Positions 37,134-46,659 of a stretch of DNA of 64,000 bases are shown piece by piece. The position numbers and the translations under genes are program-made. Each line of letters starts with the position of its first letter. Within the stretch, counting starts at the first letter, position 1. Source of the DNA: an uncultured Woeseiaceae bacterium. Its GTDB lineage: Bacteria; Pseudomonadota; Gammaproteobacteria; Steroidobacterales; Woeseiaceae. Where the stretch lies: contig CABYDR010000002.1 in the NCBI GenBank assembly GCA_902517795.1, positions 1 through 64,000 on the forward strand, read 5' to 3'. The notes below the pieces were generated by a model. That model saw only the letters and a program-made list of their open reading frames with translations, had not been told where the DNA came from and made no database searches.

Positions 37134-39188
37134 ATGAATTATAAAATACCATTCTTTATATTATGTTCAATTTTTCTTTTCTCGTGCAGCAATGAAAATG
37201 AATTAAAATACAACATTACAACTGCATGGATACCCATGCAGGATAATATACATTTGGCCGCCGATATATATTGGCCAGCCGGTTATAGAAAAGGCGACGT
37301 ATACCCCGTGCTGCTTGAATACATACCTTATAGAAAAGATGAGTCTCGAGGTAGAAACTATCCTTTATATTCATACTTTCTGGATAATGATTATATTGTT
37401 GCGAGAGTGGACATTAGAGGGACAGGCAATAGCGAAGGAAAAGTTATTCCTAATGAGTATTCAGACATTGAGCTGGATGATGGTGAAGAAGTAATAGAAT
37501 GGCTAGCTAATCAATCATGGTCAAATGGAAATATTGGTATGTTCGGCATTTCCTGGGGTGGGTTTAACTCTATTCAAATGTCCATGAGGAATCCACCTGC
37601 ATTAAAAGCCTTCGTAGCTGTTATGGCGACAGAGTATTTGTATGAGGAGGATGTTCACTATATTGATGGAATTATGGTTGCAGGCGACTCATGGATGATG
37701 AGTAATGACCTTTATAATTCTTTACCAGGTGCTCCTGATTTTATAATGGATGAGCAATGGTACGAAGACAGATTTGACGTTGAACCGAGTGTATATAAGT
37801 ATATGCGTCAGCAAAGAGACGGACCTTTTTGGGATCGAGCCTCTGCAAAAAACAAATATCATCTAATTGAAGTTCCTGGTTACCACATTGGTGGATGGTA
37901 TGACGGTTACAGAAACAGTTTACCAAGAATGATTGAGAGTGTGAATGCTCCTGTTAAAGCTATGATTGGCCCATGGGATCATGATTATCCTCACGATGCC
38001 GCACTCAAACCTCAGGTTGAATGGCGTCACGAAGCTGTTAGATGGTTCGATCAGTGGTTAAAGCAGAAAAATACTGGAATTTTAGAAGAGCCAAAATTTG
38101 CAATTTATATGAGAGATTACCATGAGCCTGATGATTCAATTGAATACATTCCTGGCTATTGGCGATGGGAGGATGAATGGCCACCTAAAAACACTGAAAA
38201 ATTGATTTTATTTTCACAAGATGATCATACGTTGCAAGAGAGTGAGTCAGTAGTTTCAGAACACCAGTTAAAAAATATACCATCTATCGGTCTTGAAGGA
38301 GGTGGTCCAACTATGTGGTGGGGCAGTATCCCTCCTGATCAAACTCCAATGGACGAAGACAGCTTATTTTATGATTCTGATGTGTTTCAGCAACCCATTG
38401 AAATATTGGGTAGTCCAATTGCAAAACTGCATGTTTCTGCAGACGCTATAAGGGCAAACTGGGTAGTTAGAATTTCGGATGTTGCTCCTGATGGCAAGGT
38501 CACACAGATCGGTGGAGCTGCATTTAATGGAACGCATAGGCACTCATCCAGAAATCCTGTCGATATTGTGCCGGGAGAAAAATTTCCGATCGAAGTGAAA
38601 CTCCATTTTACTTCCTGGAGATTGAATAAAGGACACAAATTGAGAATGGCAGTCAGTAATTCGCAATGGCCAATGCTTTGGCCCACTGCCTATCCAGTGA
38701 ATACAACCTTGGATATAGGGGGAGAGTACGGTGCTCAAATTCAATTACCAATAATTCTCGGAAACTATACATCACCCCACTTCATTGACCCCAAATCAAG
38801 TCCAACCCTTGAAGGGTATGAAGTTTTGGATGCTGGAAATATAACTGGGTATGCGGCAATTGAAACCATTCAGAGGAATCAAGGAACTGGTGAGGCCATC
38901 GGGATCGCCTCAAATACTGGCGCAAATAAATATCCATGGGGAATTGCTTATTTTGAGGAGGAAATTACTCAAAAAACAAATGACAATGATCCAGCCAATT
39001 CATCGGTCGTTGGGCGATACAAAATAACACAAGAGCTGAATGATAGAACTCTTGTTTTTGAACAAGATGTCGAGTTCAAAAGTAATGTTAGAGACTTTCA
39101 TTTAAGGTTTCATCGATGGATCAGTGTTGATGGTGACAAGCGATACGAGAAAACTTGGGAAGAAACCATACCTAGGGATTACCAATAA
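37134..39188 (+). CDS. CocE/NonD-family hydrolase (S15 X-Pro dipeptidyl-peptidase-like), lipoprotein
   Basis: 'VARVDIRGTGNSEG', 'IGMFGISWGGFNSIQMS' nucleophile, C-terminal jelly-roll 'KLHFTSWRLNKGHKLRMAVSNSQWPMLWPT'. Confidence 0.9.
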   Translation: MNYKIPFFILCSIFLFSCSNENELKYNITTAWIPMQDNIHLAADIYWPAGYRKGDVYPVLLEYIPYRKDESRGRNYPLYSYFLDNDYIVARVDIRGTGNSEGKVIPNEYSDIELDDGEEVIEWLANQSWSNGNIGMFGISWGGFNSIQMSMRNPPALKAFVAVMATEYLYEEDVHYIDGIMVAGDSWMMSNDLYNSLPGAPDFIMDEQWYEDRFDVEPSVYKYMRQQRDGPFWDRASAKNKYHLIEVPGYHIGGWYDGYRNSLPRMIESVNAPVKAMIGPWDHDYPHDAALKPQVEWRHEAVRWFDQWLKQKNTGILEEPKFAIYMRDYHEPDDSIEYIPGYWRWEDEWPPKNTEKLILFSQDDHTLQESESVVSEHQLKNIPSIGLEGGGPTMWWGSIPPDQTPMDEDSLFYDSDVFQQPIEILGSPIAKLHVSADAIRANWVVRISDVAPDGKVTQIGGAAFNGTHRHSSRNPVDIVPGEKFPIEVKLHFTSWRLNKGHKLRMAVSNSQWPMLWPTAYPVNTTLDIGGEYGAQIQLPIILGNYTSPHFIDPKSSPTLEGYEVLDAGNITGYAAIETIQRNQGTGEAIGIASNTGANKYPWGIAYFEEEITQKTNDNDPANSSVVGRYKITQELNDRTLVFEQDVEFKSNVRDFHLRFHRWISVDGDKRYEKTWEETIPRDYQ

Positions 39189-39206
39189 ATCTAATTAGTC
39201 TTTTTT

Positions 39207-40103
39207 ATGCAACATCAAAAATATCTTAAAATCATAGCCTTACTCATTATGAATTCAATTCCTTATCAGTCAATATTTGGCTCAACAGGAGAGCATGTTG
39301 ATTATGTTGTGATGGGAAAATCTGTGAATTACAGACAGAAAACCAATGAAAACCTAATATTGCTTAATACTGTATTTTTTGCAGAAATCTTTCCCACAGA
39401 TCTTGATTCGGAAAGAAATAAAGTAACTAATGCTTTTCTTAAAGGTCCTGGTGATGCCAATAGAGGTTTGGCTTTCTCAGACTCAAGAATTCCTTTTTTG
39501 GCAGGACAGCGAGAAATGACCATCGAGGATCTGAATAAACGCTACCCAGATGATACGTATTTTTTTAATTTTGATACACCCAATGGAAAAATTAGAAATT
39601 TTCCCGTGTCTTTTAAAAGTGAAAGCTCTTATACGCAGAGACCAGAATCAGTGTCAATTAGTTTACTTCAAAATGAAAAGAAGGTTGATTTAACTCAAAT
39701 TGACCCTGATCAGGATCTTAAAATAAAATGGAGCAATTTTACTGTGGGCTCAAAAGATCCAAATCAGATTATTGATGACATGATCTATGTCATTCTGGGG
39801 GATTGCATGGGTAATGAAATTGATCACAGTGGGCACGCTTTAAGTGATCCAAATGCACTTACATTCGACAAAAAAGAATTTGTAATAAAAAAAGACATAC
39901 TTTTGCCGGGTGAACCCTTTCAGTTGGAAGTGGAGCATTCAAATATGGAAACGAGCATTCATCAAAATATTGAAATCATAGTAACGAGTGCCACTACGAC
40001 TTTTTTGGATTTTAAAACTTCAGGAAAAAGTCAAGGGAAACTGTCCTGCCCTAAGAATCCTTTCGCAATGGATGGTGGCCAGACTGATAGGGTAAAAAAA
40101 TAG
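39207..40103 (+). CDS. Secreted protein of unknown function
   Basis: ORF with hydrophobic N-terminus, co-oriented with upstream genes. Confidence 0.55.
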   Translation: MQHQKYLKIIALLIMNSIPYQSIFGSTGEHVDYVVMGKSVNYRQKTNENLILLNTVFFAEIFPTDLDSERNKVTNAFLKGPGDANRGLAFSDSRIPFLAGQREMTIEDLNKRYPDDTYFFNFDTPNGKIRNFPVSFKSESSYTQRPESVSISLLQNEKKVDLTQIDPDQDLKIKWSNFTVGSKDPNQIIDDMIYVILGDCMGNEIDHSGHALSDPNALTFDKKEFVIKKDILLPGEPFQLEVEHSNMETSIHQNIEIIVTSATTTFLDFKTSGKSQGKLSCPKNPFAMDGGQTDRVKK

Positions 40104-40595
40104 TTATCGCTGACTGCATTTATCTGGAAAAGTATTGATTAATTCAATCATTTCAGATGGCATCCAGCGTGAACGAACCTCAAAAAGCTCTCTCATATCA
40201 CATAAATTATACCAATACTCAAATGCTCTTACTTTAGCCTGCCAAACTTCATCAGTAATAAGGCCTTGGCTGTATTGAAAAAAATCATTCTCATATAAAA
40301 ACCAAGCATCGTGGTAACTATTTCTTCTGGCAATTTCTTTAATTGTAAATTCATAATCTACTTTGTTTTCGATAGAGGTTGATTGCCAATCTATTCCTGA
40401 TAAGGTGCTGTTCATAATTAATTGACGAATGGCATTATTCCTCTCTTGTTGAGTTTTGGCCAGTGCAATTTTATGAGATTGTCTTAGTTCTAATCCAACA
40501 AATATGAGGGATGCAATCAAGCCAAGTATCCCAATTATTTGTAGAAAGTCATTTAGACGATTCACAGTCAACATAGTTGAAATATTTTTATTCAT
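40104..40595 (-). CDS. Single-TM protein of unknown function (paralogue C)
   Basis: 'QIIGILGLIASLIFVGLELRQSHKIALA' and 'LYENDFFQYSQGLITDEVWQAKVRAF' shared with A and B. Confidence 0.7.
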   Translation of the reverse strand: MNKNISTMLTVNRLNDFLQIIGILGLIASLIFVGLELRQSHKIALAKTQQERNNAIRQLIMNSTLSGIDWQSTSIENKVDYEFTIKEIARRNSYHDAWFLYENDFFQYSQGLITDEVWQAKVRAFEYWYNLCDMRELFEVRSRWMPSEMIELINTFPDKCSQR

Positions 40596-40685
40596 TTTTT
40601 TATTCTATTCTTTTTCAAAAAAAGATTTGTTTATCATTAGTGTTATCATTAATAAAATACATCAGTTATCAGGGGTAATACAAAT

Positions 40686-40901
40686 ATGGAAGCTTTCTTA
40701 GAAAAGTTATCACTATTGGTTCATTGGGTTTGTTTCGCAATCGGAATAGCAGTATTTATAGCGGTCATTATTTACAGATCAGATCTGGATATTTTGTTTA
40801 TATCACTCTCGATTGGCTTTTCAATTGTTTCTGTCTTTGTTGGCGCCGCGATTAGGTGGATGTTTCTTAGCAGTTTTCATCTTTTTCCCTGGAAAAGTTA
40901 G
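40686..40901 (+). CDS. Small membrane protein, unknown function
   Basis: 71-aa hydrophobic ORF with ATG start. Confidence 0.45.
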   Translation: MEAFLEKLSLLVHWVCFAIGIAVFIAVIIYRSDLDILFISLSIGFSIVSVFVGAAIRWMFLSSFHLFPWKS

Positions 40902-41107
40902 ATAAACATCTTTGCTAAGAGAGCGATTGCTAGGATACTGACCATTATCCAAAGAATAGTTCTTAAAAACCCAAAACGATTGACAGTCCAGTCAATTTTG
41001 TCTTCCCGATTTCTCTGCTTTTCTGTAGCTCTAAATTTTCCGATATAAAAAAATACTGCTAAGGATATGCAGATTAGCAGACCGAAAAACAGAGAATTGA
41101 AATCCAC
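40898..41107 (-). CDS. Small membrane protein, unknown function
   Basis: 69-aa ORF with two TM segments, 1-bp overlap with the upstream BI-1 gene. Confidence 0.5.
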   Translation of the reverse strand: MDFNSLFFGLLICISLAVFFYIGKFRATEKQRNREDKIDWTVNRFGFLRTILWIMVSILAIALLAKMFI

Positions 41108-41877
41108 TATCTGCTTCGAAGTTTGGCCAAAAGTCTGAGCATTTCAAGGTAAAGCCATATTAGAGTTACCATAAGAGAAAAGGCACCAAACCATTCCATA
41201 TATTTCGGTGCACCAAGTTCTGCACCTTGTTCTATGAAATCAAAATCTAAGACAAGATTTAATGCTGCAATCGCAACCACGAACAGGCTGAAGCCAATTC
41301 CAAATAAGCCATTAGAATGTATAAAACCAATTCCTGATGAACCGAACATATTCATGATCATGCTGATTAGATAGAGAACCGCAATTCCCATCGTCGCAGA
41401 TACAATCATTAATCTGAAATTCTCAGTTGGCTGAATAATTCCTAGTTTGTATAAAACTAGAAGTGATGCGAGTGTTCCAAGAGTGAGGCCTGTCGCTTGT
41501 ATGACAATTCCAGGATATTGGTATTCAAATATAGCTGATATGCCGCCCAAAAAAAGACCCTCAAGCGCAGCATAAATTGGCGCAGTGTAGGGCGACCATG
41601 CTTTTTTGAATATAGTAACCAGAGCAAGAATGAAACCACCAATAGCTCCTCCAGTTGCAATTGGCATCACTGCTGCTGGATTACCTGTTTGAAAAAATAA
41701 ATTCCATGTGTAAACAGCCGTCAAGACTAATATTCCAAGTAGGATTCCTGTTTTATTGACAGTTCCTTGCAAAGTCATCGATTCACCCATAACTCTTCCT
41801 TCACTTCTGAATGTAGAATCACTGAGTGCTGGGTTACCGGAACGTCCGAACATTTGTAATGCATTATGTTTTGCCAT
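41107..41877 (-). CDS. Bax inhibitor-1/YccA-family membrane protein
   Basis: 'SGNPALSDSTF' N-terminus, seven TM segments, 'MEWFGAFSLMVTLIWLYLEMLRLLAKL' C-terminus. Confidence 0.9.
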   Translation of the reverse strand: MAKHNALQMFGRSGNPALSDSTFRSEGRVMGESMTLQGTVNKTGILLGILVLTAVYTWNLFFQTGNPAAVMPIATGGAIGGFILALVTIFKKAWSPYTAPIYAALEGLFLGGISAIFEYQYPGIVIQATGLTLGTLASLLVLYKLGIIQPTENFRLMIVSATMGIAVLYLISMIMNMFGSSGIGFIHSNGLFGIGFSLFVVAIAALNLVLDFDFIEQGAELGAPKYMEWFGAFSLMVTLIWLYLEMLRLLAKLRSR

Positions 41878-42025
41878 TTTTTATCCTATTTTTTTAGTTC
41901 ATTAATTTAAATTGTAATACTCTATTTAAAAAGCTTCAATAATATAAAGAATGCTTTAACTATTTTGTTAAAACATGCATGTCAGAAATTAATTAGATGC
42001 GAAGCTTTGGTCGAAGGAACGAAAT

Positions 42026-42052
42026 AGACAGGGATAACGTTTATCCCTGTCT
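42026..42052. terminator. Strong hairpin, 12-bp perfect stem AGACAGGGATAA/TTATCCCTGTCT with CGT loop; likely terminator of hsp20
   Basis: Read directly; lies 13 bp downstream of the hsp20 stop; T-rich flank on both strands. Confidence 0.6.
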
Positions 42053-42064
42053 TATTTCTTACTC

Positions 42065-42508
42065 TTATCCAAGCAGTTTATTTTTGGATGTTAGTTTTAT
42101 TTTTCTTGGTCTTTTTTCTTCAGGTATCACTCTTTCAATGCCAATGTAAAGCATTCCGTTTGAAAGTGCTGCACCTTTGATGATCATATCGTCTGATAGA
42201 ACGAATTTCTTAGAAAAATCTCTAGCGGCAAGACCTTGATGCAAAAGACCATTTTCTGCTTCTTTGGGCCTGTTTCCTTTAATTGTGAGATTTTCTCCAG
42301 CAAGCTCTACATCAATGTCTTTTTCTTCGAAACCTGCAACAGCAAGTTCAATCGTGTATTGATCGTCAGAGACTTTTCTGATGTTGTAAGGGGGATAGTT
42401 GGTCTGTCTTGAGTTAGCAAGAACCTCTAGTGTTCCGAATGTTCTGTCAAATCCAACTGCGAATGGAGATATGTCTCTCCAGATAGTTTCAAATGTACTA
42501 TTTACCAT
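42065..42508 (-). CDS. Hsp20-family small heat shock protein (IbpA-like)
   Basis: 'YPPYNIRKVSDDQYTIELAVAGFEEKDIDVELAGENLTIKG', 'GLAARDFSKKFVL'. Confidence 0.94.
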   Translation of the reverse strand: MVNSTFETIWRDISPFAVGFDRTFGTLEVLANSRQTNYPPYNIRKVSDDQYTIELAVAGFEEKDIDVELAGENLTIKGNRPKEAENGLLHQGLAARDFSKKFVLSDDMIIKGAALSNGMLYIGIERVIPEEKRPRKIKLTSKNKLLG

Positions 42509-42573
42509 GTTTAACTCCTTTTTATGTTAAGCAAGTTTATTAAAATTGTGGACCCCGAAGGCATCCACAAATA

Positions 42574-42603
42574 CTATGTTGGGATTAATCAGCAATTTTC
42601 AAC
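42574..42603 (-). promoter_or_regulatory. Candidate sigma32-type heat-shock promoter of hsp20
   Basis: Minus strand: GTTGAAA-N13-CCCAACATA versus consensus CTTGAAA-N~13-CCCCATnTA. Confidence 0.5.
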
Positions 42604-42631
42604 TGATTTGCTGAAATAATTTATAATTAAA

Positions 42632-44923
42632 TTGATACAGGATTTTTCTTTGGTGAATCATTGTATGCAAAAAAGATTCTTCATAATTTTTACTTTTTGT
42701 TTTCTGGGTGCTTGTGGCGGCTCAGGGAATGGGGTTATCTTTACAGCTCCCTCGTTCACGAATGATTACTCTGTGCTCAGTATTAAGGAAGGTATCCGCA
42801 ATATCGAAATCATTAATGCTTCGGATACAAACAATAGGGATATAAGCTTCTCAATATCAGACGGAGTAGATCAGGAGTTTTTTTTAATCGATATAAATGG
42901 TCAATTGAGTTTTATTGATGCACCTGATTTTGAATCGCCAAGAGATAGCGGAAGCGATAATAAATATAATTTTACGATACAGGCAACAGCCGGTTCTAAT
43001 AGTTCATCTCTCGATGTTGAGGTGATAGTAACAGATGATATTGAGCCCGTGGCAAATCTTAGTAGCTGGACATTGAATATTTTGCCTAAATCAGTCAATG
43101 AAGGTTCAGGAAAGTTAACAGCTACATCAAACAGTGATAGATCTGTGACATTCTCTATCACAAAAGAAACAACTAAAGGAACATTAACCCTTAATAATTC
43201 AGTTACAGGTGATTTTAGTTATCAAACACAATCTGGCGTTAAAGGTCCATCAAGCGATTCATTTAAGTATAAAGTCAGTGATGGTTTTCTAGAATCTGAA
43301 GAAAAAACTGTAAATATTTCACTGATGAGCGATATTTTGTATGAACATCAATGGCATTTGGACAATACAGGGCAATCAAATTTTGCATCGGAATCTGGAA
43401 GTATTGGCAAAGACATTAATACCGATCAAGTAATATCAGATGGATATTCGGGAAAAGGTGTTGTAGTGGCTGTTGTGGATTCTGGCCTTGAGATTACTCA
43501 TGAGGATCTTAATGAAAACATTGAAGAAAATGGTTCCTATAATTTTGTAAATGATACTACTGATCCTTCAACAACATCGACTGATGGCGATCATGGAACC
43601 AGTGTAGCAGGGATCATAGGGGCAAGCGGCTGGAATAATCTAGGTGGTAGAGGTGTTGCACCTGAAGTTGAACTGAAGGGATTCAATCTTCTTAAGGATG
43701 GAACAACTGCTAATGCTATAAGTTCACTCGGGGGGTCAAGCTATTCGAACAATGTTGATATTTTTAATTTGAGTTATGGCTATGAAACAACAGCCAGCTT
43801 CTTAATTGATTCTGGTATATACAATCAGTTTGTTGATGGTGTAACTAATCTAAGATCTGGAAGAGGAGCTAATTATGTTGCCTCTATTGGTAATGGGTTT
43901 TTATCATTTGGTGATGCAAGTTGTAGCGATGCAAATACATATGGGCTAAGCTGTAATAATCCCAGCATGGATCCAGAACATTCATTGCCATATTTAATTT
44001 TAGTTGGCGCATTAGATGCAAATGGACTAAAGGCGTCATATTCTACAGCTGGTTCTGCAATATGGATAAGCGCCCCAGGTGGAGAAAGTGGATTAGATCA
44101 AAATATTGTGGGTACTGGTTACGGTTCATATACTCCTGGCATAATGACAACCGATCAATCAAGCTGTGATAAAGGTTATGTCAGAAGCAATCTTTCATCA
44201 TATGAAAATGCATTTGAAAATAAGGGAAATTTTACTCTGAATAGTTCGTGCAACTATACCTCGACTTTCAAGGGATCCTCAGCTGCTGCACCAGTGATAA
44301 CTGGCATCATAGCCTTATTGCTTGAGGCAAAACCAAATCTTACCTGGCGTGATATTAAGCATATACTCGCAAGTACTGCCAATCAGGTTGACCCTCAAAA
44401 ACAATCATTGGTGGTTGGAGGATATGTGTCTGAACCAGCATGGACAACAAACTCAGCTGGATACAAATTTCATAATTGGTATGGATTCGGAGCCGTTGAT
44501 ACAGATGCAGCCATAACATTAGCGAAGAACTATACTCTTGGTAGTTTGGGTTCGTTTATTACTACAAATGAGACATCAAGCGGAAATCTGAACAGCACCA
44601 TTCCAGATAATTCAAATGATGGGGTCACAAACACAATTGCAGACAATAATAACCTTATTGTTGAATCAATAAATATCAATGTATGCTTATCTCATGACCG
44701 TCCGAGTGATTTATCAATTGCATTGACCTCACCAAGTGATACAAGATCTGTTTTGCTGCCACCGTTCAATGGATTTAGTAATACAGATTCGTGTTTTAAT
44801 TTGATCAGCAACGCATTTTATGGGGAGAGTTCAAATGGCAATTGGTCAATCAAAATAGTAGATAAGAAAGTAAATACAGAAGGTACAATAAATAATTGGA
44901 AAATAACCATATTTGGAAGATAA
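42632..44923 (+). CDS. Subtilisin/kexin-like S8 serine protease with N-terminal cadherin/Ig-like region and C-terminal P domain; lipoprotein (ATG 42665 likely)
   Basis: 'QWHLDNTGQ', 'GVVVAVVDSGLEITHEDL' (Asp), 'DGDHGTSVAGIIG' (His), 'FKGSSAAAPVITGIIALLLEA' (Ser); P-domain 'INVCLSHDRPSDLSIALTSPSDT...NWSIKIVDKKVNTEGTINNWKITIFG'. Confidence 0.92.
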   Translation: MIQDFSLVNHCMQKRFFIIFTFCFLGACGGSGNGVIFTAPSFTNDYSVLSIKEGIRNIEIINASDTNNRDISFSISDGVDQEFFLIDINGQLSFIDAPDFESPRDSGSDNKYNFTIQATAGSNSSSLDVEVIVTDDIEPVANLSSWTLNILPKSVNEGSGKLTATSNSDRSVTFSITKETTKGTLTLNNSVTGDFSYQTQSGVKGPSSDSFKYKVSDGFLESEEKTVNISLMSDILYEHQWHLDNTGQSNFASESGSIGKDINTDQVISDGYSGKGVVVAVVDSGLEITHEDLNENIEENGSYNFVNDTTDPSTTSTDGDHGTSVAGIIGASGWNNLGGRGVAPEVELKGFNLLKDGTTANAISSLGGSSYSNNVDIFNLSYGYETTASFLIDSGIYNQFVDGVTNLRSGRGANYVASIGNGFLSFGDASCSDANTYGLSCNNPSMDPEHSLPYLILVGALDANGLKASYSTAGSAIWISAPGGESGLDQNIVGTGYGSYTPGIMTTDQSSCDKGYVRSNLSSYENAFENKGNFTLNSSCNYTSTFKGSSAAAPVITGIIALLLEAKPNLTWRDIKHILASTANQVDPQKQSLVVGGYVSEPAWTTNSAGYKFHNWYGFGAVDTDAAITLAKNYTLGSLGSFITTNETSSGNLNSTIPDNSNDGVTNTIADNNNLIVESININVCLSHDRPSDLSIALTSPSDTRSVLLPPFNGFSNTDSCFNLISNAFYGESSNGNWSIKIVDKKVNTEGTINNWKITIFGR

Positions 44924-44925
44924 AA

Positions 44926-45495
44926 ATGAAAAATATCAAAAATACAATCACTTTAAAAAATTACTCTTTTGTTATTTTCATAATGTCTTTTTCATATTTT
45001 GGTTTTGCTCAAAATAATAATTTTTTATCGTCTCATGCTTCTGATCAAATCATTGTTACTGATCGGAACAATTTTAAAATCGTTTCGAATGGGCAAATAA
45101 GTAATCGAGGACGGGTTGATTTAAATAATTCAGATATTGTATGGTCTGCCCAATTTGGTGAATATGACATTTATATAGATAAAAACCCTCAGCGAGAGAG
45201 TCTTGGTGAAGGTTACCCTACATCAAAATATTATTTGCTTTATGATGATGCCAAGCAAAAAATAGCAATTTTCACAGGTAATATTGTATGTCAACTTAAT
45301 GATAATGTAGATGCAATTGATATCGCAAACGATTATAACCTTATCTTATCGCACGATTTTTCATCTATAAATCAGGCTTTCTATAATTTTGAAAGTATTG
45401 ACGGTCTGCAAGTCATGCTCGAACAATTGAGATCAGATTATAGGATCAAAAAAGCTTATCCTGAGATATTAGAAAATTTTAGGAGAGCTCAGTAG
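44926..45495 (+). CDS. Secreted protein, candidate external chaperone/propeptide-like partner of the S8 protease (ATG 44926 likely)
   Basis: Starts 3 nt after the S8 stop; C-terminal 'DIANDYNLILSHDFSSINQAFYNFESIDGLQVMLEQLRSDYRIKKAYPEI' resembles S8 propeptide-type domains. Confidence 0.55.
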   Translation: MKNIKNTITLKNYSFVIFIMSFSYFGFAQNNNFLSSHASDQIIVTDRNNFKIVSNGQISNRGRVDLNNSDIVWSAQFGEYDIYIDKNPQRESLGEGYPTSKYYLLYDDAKQKIAIFTGNIVCQLNDNVDAIDIANDYNLILSHDFSSINQAFYNFESIDGLQVMLEQLRSDYRIKKAYPEILENFRRAQ

Positions 45496-45586
45496 GATTT
45501 ATTATTCGAGCTAAAAAATAAAATAAATATGATAACTTCTTAATCTTTGTTATTTTGTATACAGAAAAGATAAATACGAGGATATT

Positions 45587-46597
45587 TTGATTATTAAAAT
45601 ACTGAAAAGACTGACTTTCAGCTTAGTATTGATTTCCTTGGTATCTTGTGGGGATTCCAATCGATCTGATTCACTAACCATCGGTACAAATCCTGCTGGT
45701 ACCTTTTATTATGTTGTAGGTACTGGTCTCTCGAAACTTTTTAATGAATCCTTGGGTGTTAGATCTACTGCGCAACCAGCCTCAGGTTCTGCTGTTTATG
45801 TTCCTCTGATTAATAATGGCGAAATGTCCCTTGGATTTAGCACTAGTATTGAAGCTGGTAGTTACTTTAATGGTCAATTGAATCTTACAGAACAGCCTAA
45901 CTTAAGAGTACTCATGAAATTCTGGGTGATGCCATACGGTTATATGGTTAGAGCCGATTCTGGAATCAAACATCTTGCTGACCTTAAAGGAAAAAATGTT
46001 GTTGATGAGCAATCAGCAAACTTGACATTGAGTATTGGTAATAGATTGATGCTTCAGAGTGCTGGTTTAGACTTAAACGACTACAACGCCATTACAGTTG
46101 GAGGTCTTCCTCAGGGTATAACTGCAGTTACTGACGGTCTTGCAGATGCTGCGCCCATTGCTCTTGGGCAGGGAAACGTCAGAAAGGCACATGCCACAAC
46201 ACCAGGAGGAATACAGTTTCTTGATATGTCAGATATTGATTCTGTCCAGGATTTTTTTGCAAACCAAAAGAAAGGCTTTAATGCTTATACTGTGTCAGAG
46301 GACGATCAACTGCCGGGTGCAAGCGAAGGCCTGATAACGGGTTCGGTTGACATTTATTTGATTTCTTCGGTTAGCATGTCTGAAGAGATTGCTGAGGACA
46401 TAATCTCAGTTATTGAGAATAATTGGCAGTCACTAGAAAATCAATTTGCCGCTCTAAAAAGAGGTAATCCTTCTATGTTCGTAGATGAAAATCACACAAT
46501 TCCATATCATCAAGGAGCAGTAAATTATTATAAAAAGAAAGGTCTATGGAGTGACGTTCTTGAAGAAAGAAATCAGAAATTATTGCTCAGCCAATAA
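45587..46597 (+). CDS. TAXI-family TRAP transporter solute-binding protein (lipoprotein)
   Basis: 'LTIGTNPAGTFYYVVGTGLSKLF', lipobox 'LVSCGDS', 'DLKGKNVVDEQSANL'. Confidence 0.9.
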   Translation: MIIKILKRLTFSLVLISLVSCGDSNRSDSLTIGTNPAGTFYYVVGTGLSKLFNESLGVRSTAQPASGSAVYVPLINNGEMSLGFSTSIEAGSYFNGQLNLTEQPNLRVLMKFWVMPYGYMVRADSGIKHLADLKGKNVVDEQSANLTLSIGNRLMLQSAGLDLNDYNAITVGGLPQGITAVTDGLADAAPIALGQGNVRKAHATTPGGIQFLDMSDIDSVQDFFANQKKGFNAYTVSEDDQLPGASEGLITGSVDIYLISSVSMSEEIAEDIISVIENNWQSLENQFAALKRGNPSMFVDENHTIPYHQGAVNYYKKKGLWSDVLEERNQKLLLSQ

Positions 46598-46659
46598 GGA
46601 ATTTAATAATCTCAAAGATTAGATTCAATTTTTCAATAAAAATGATATCTCCATAAATA

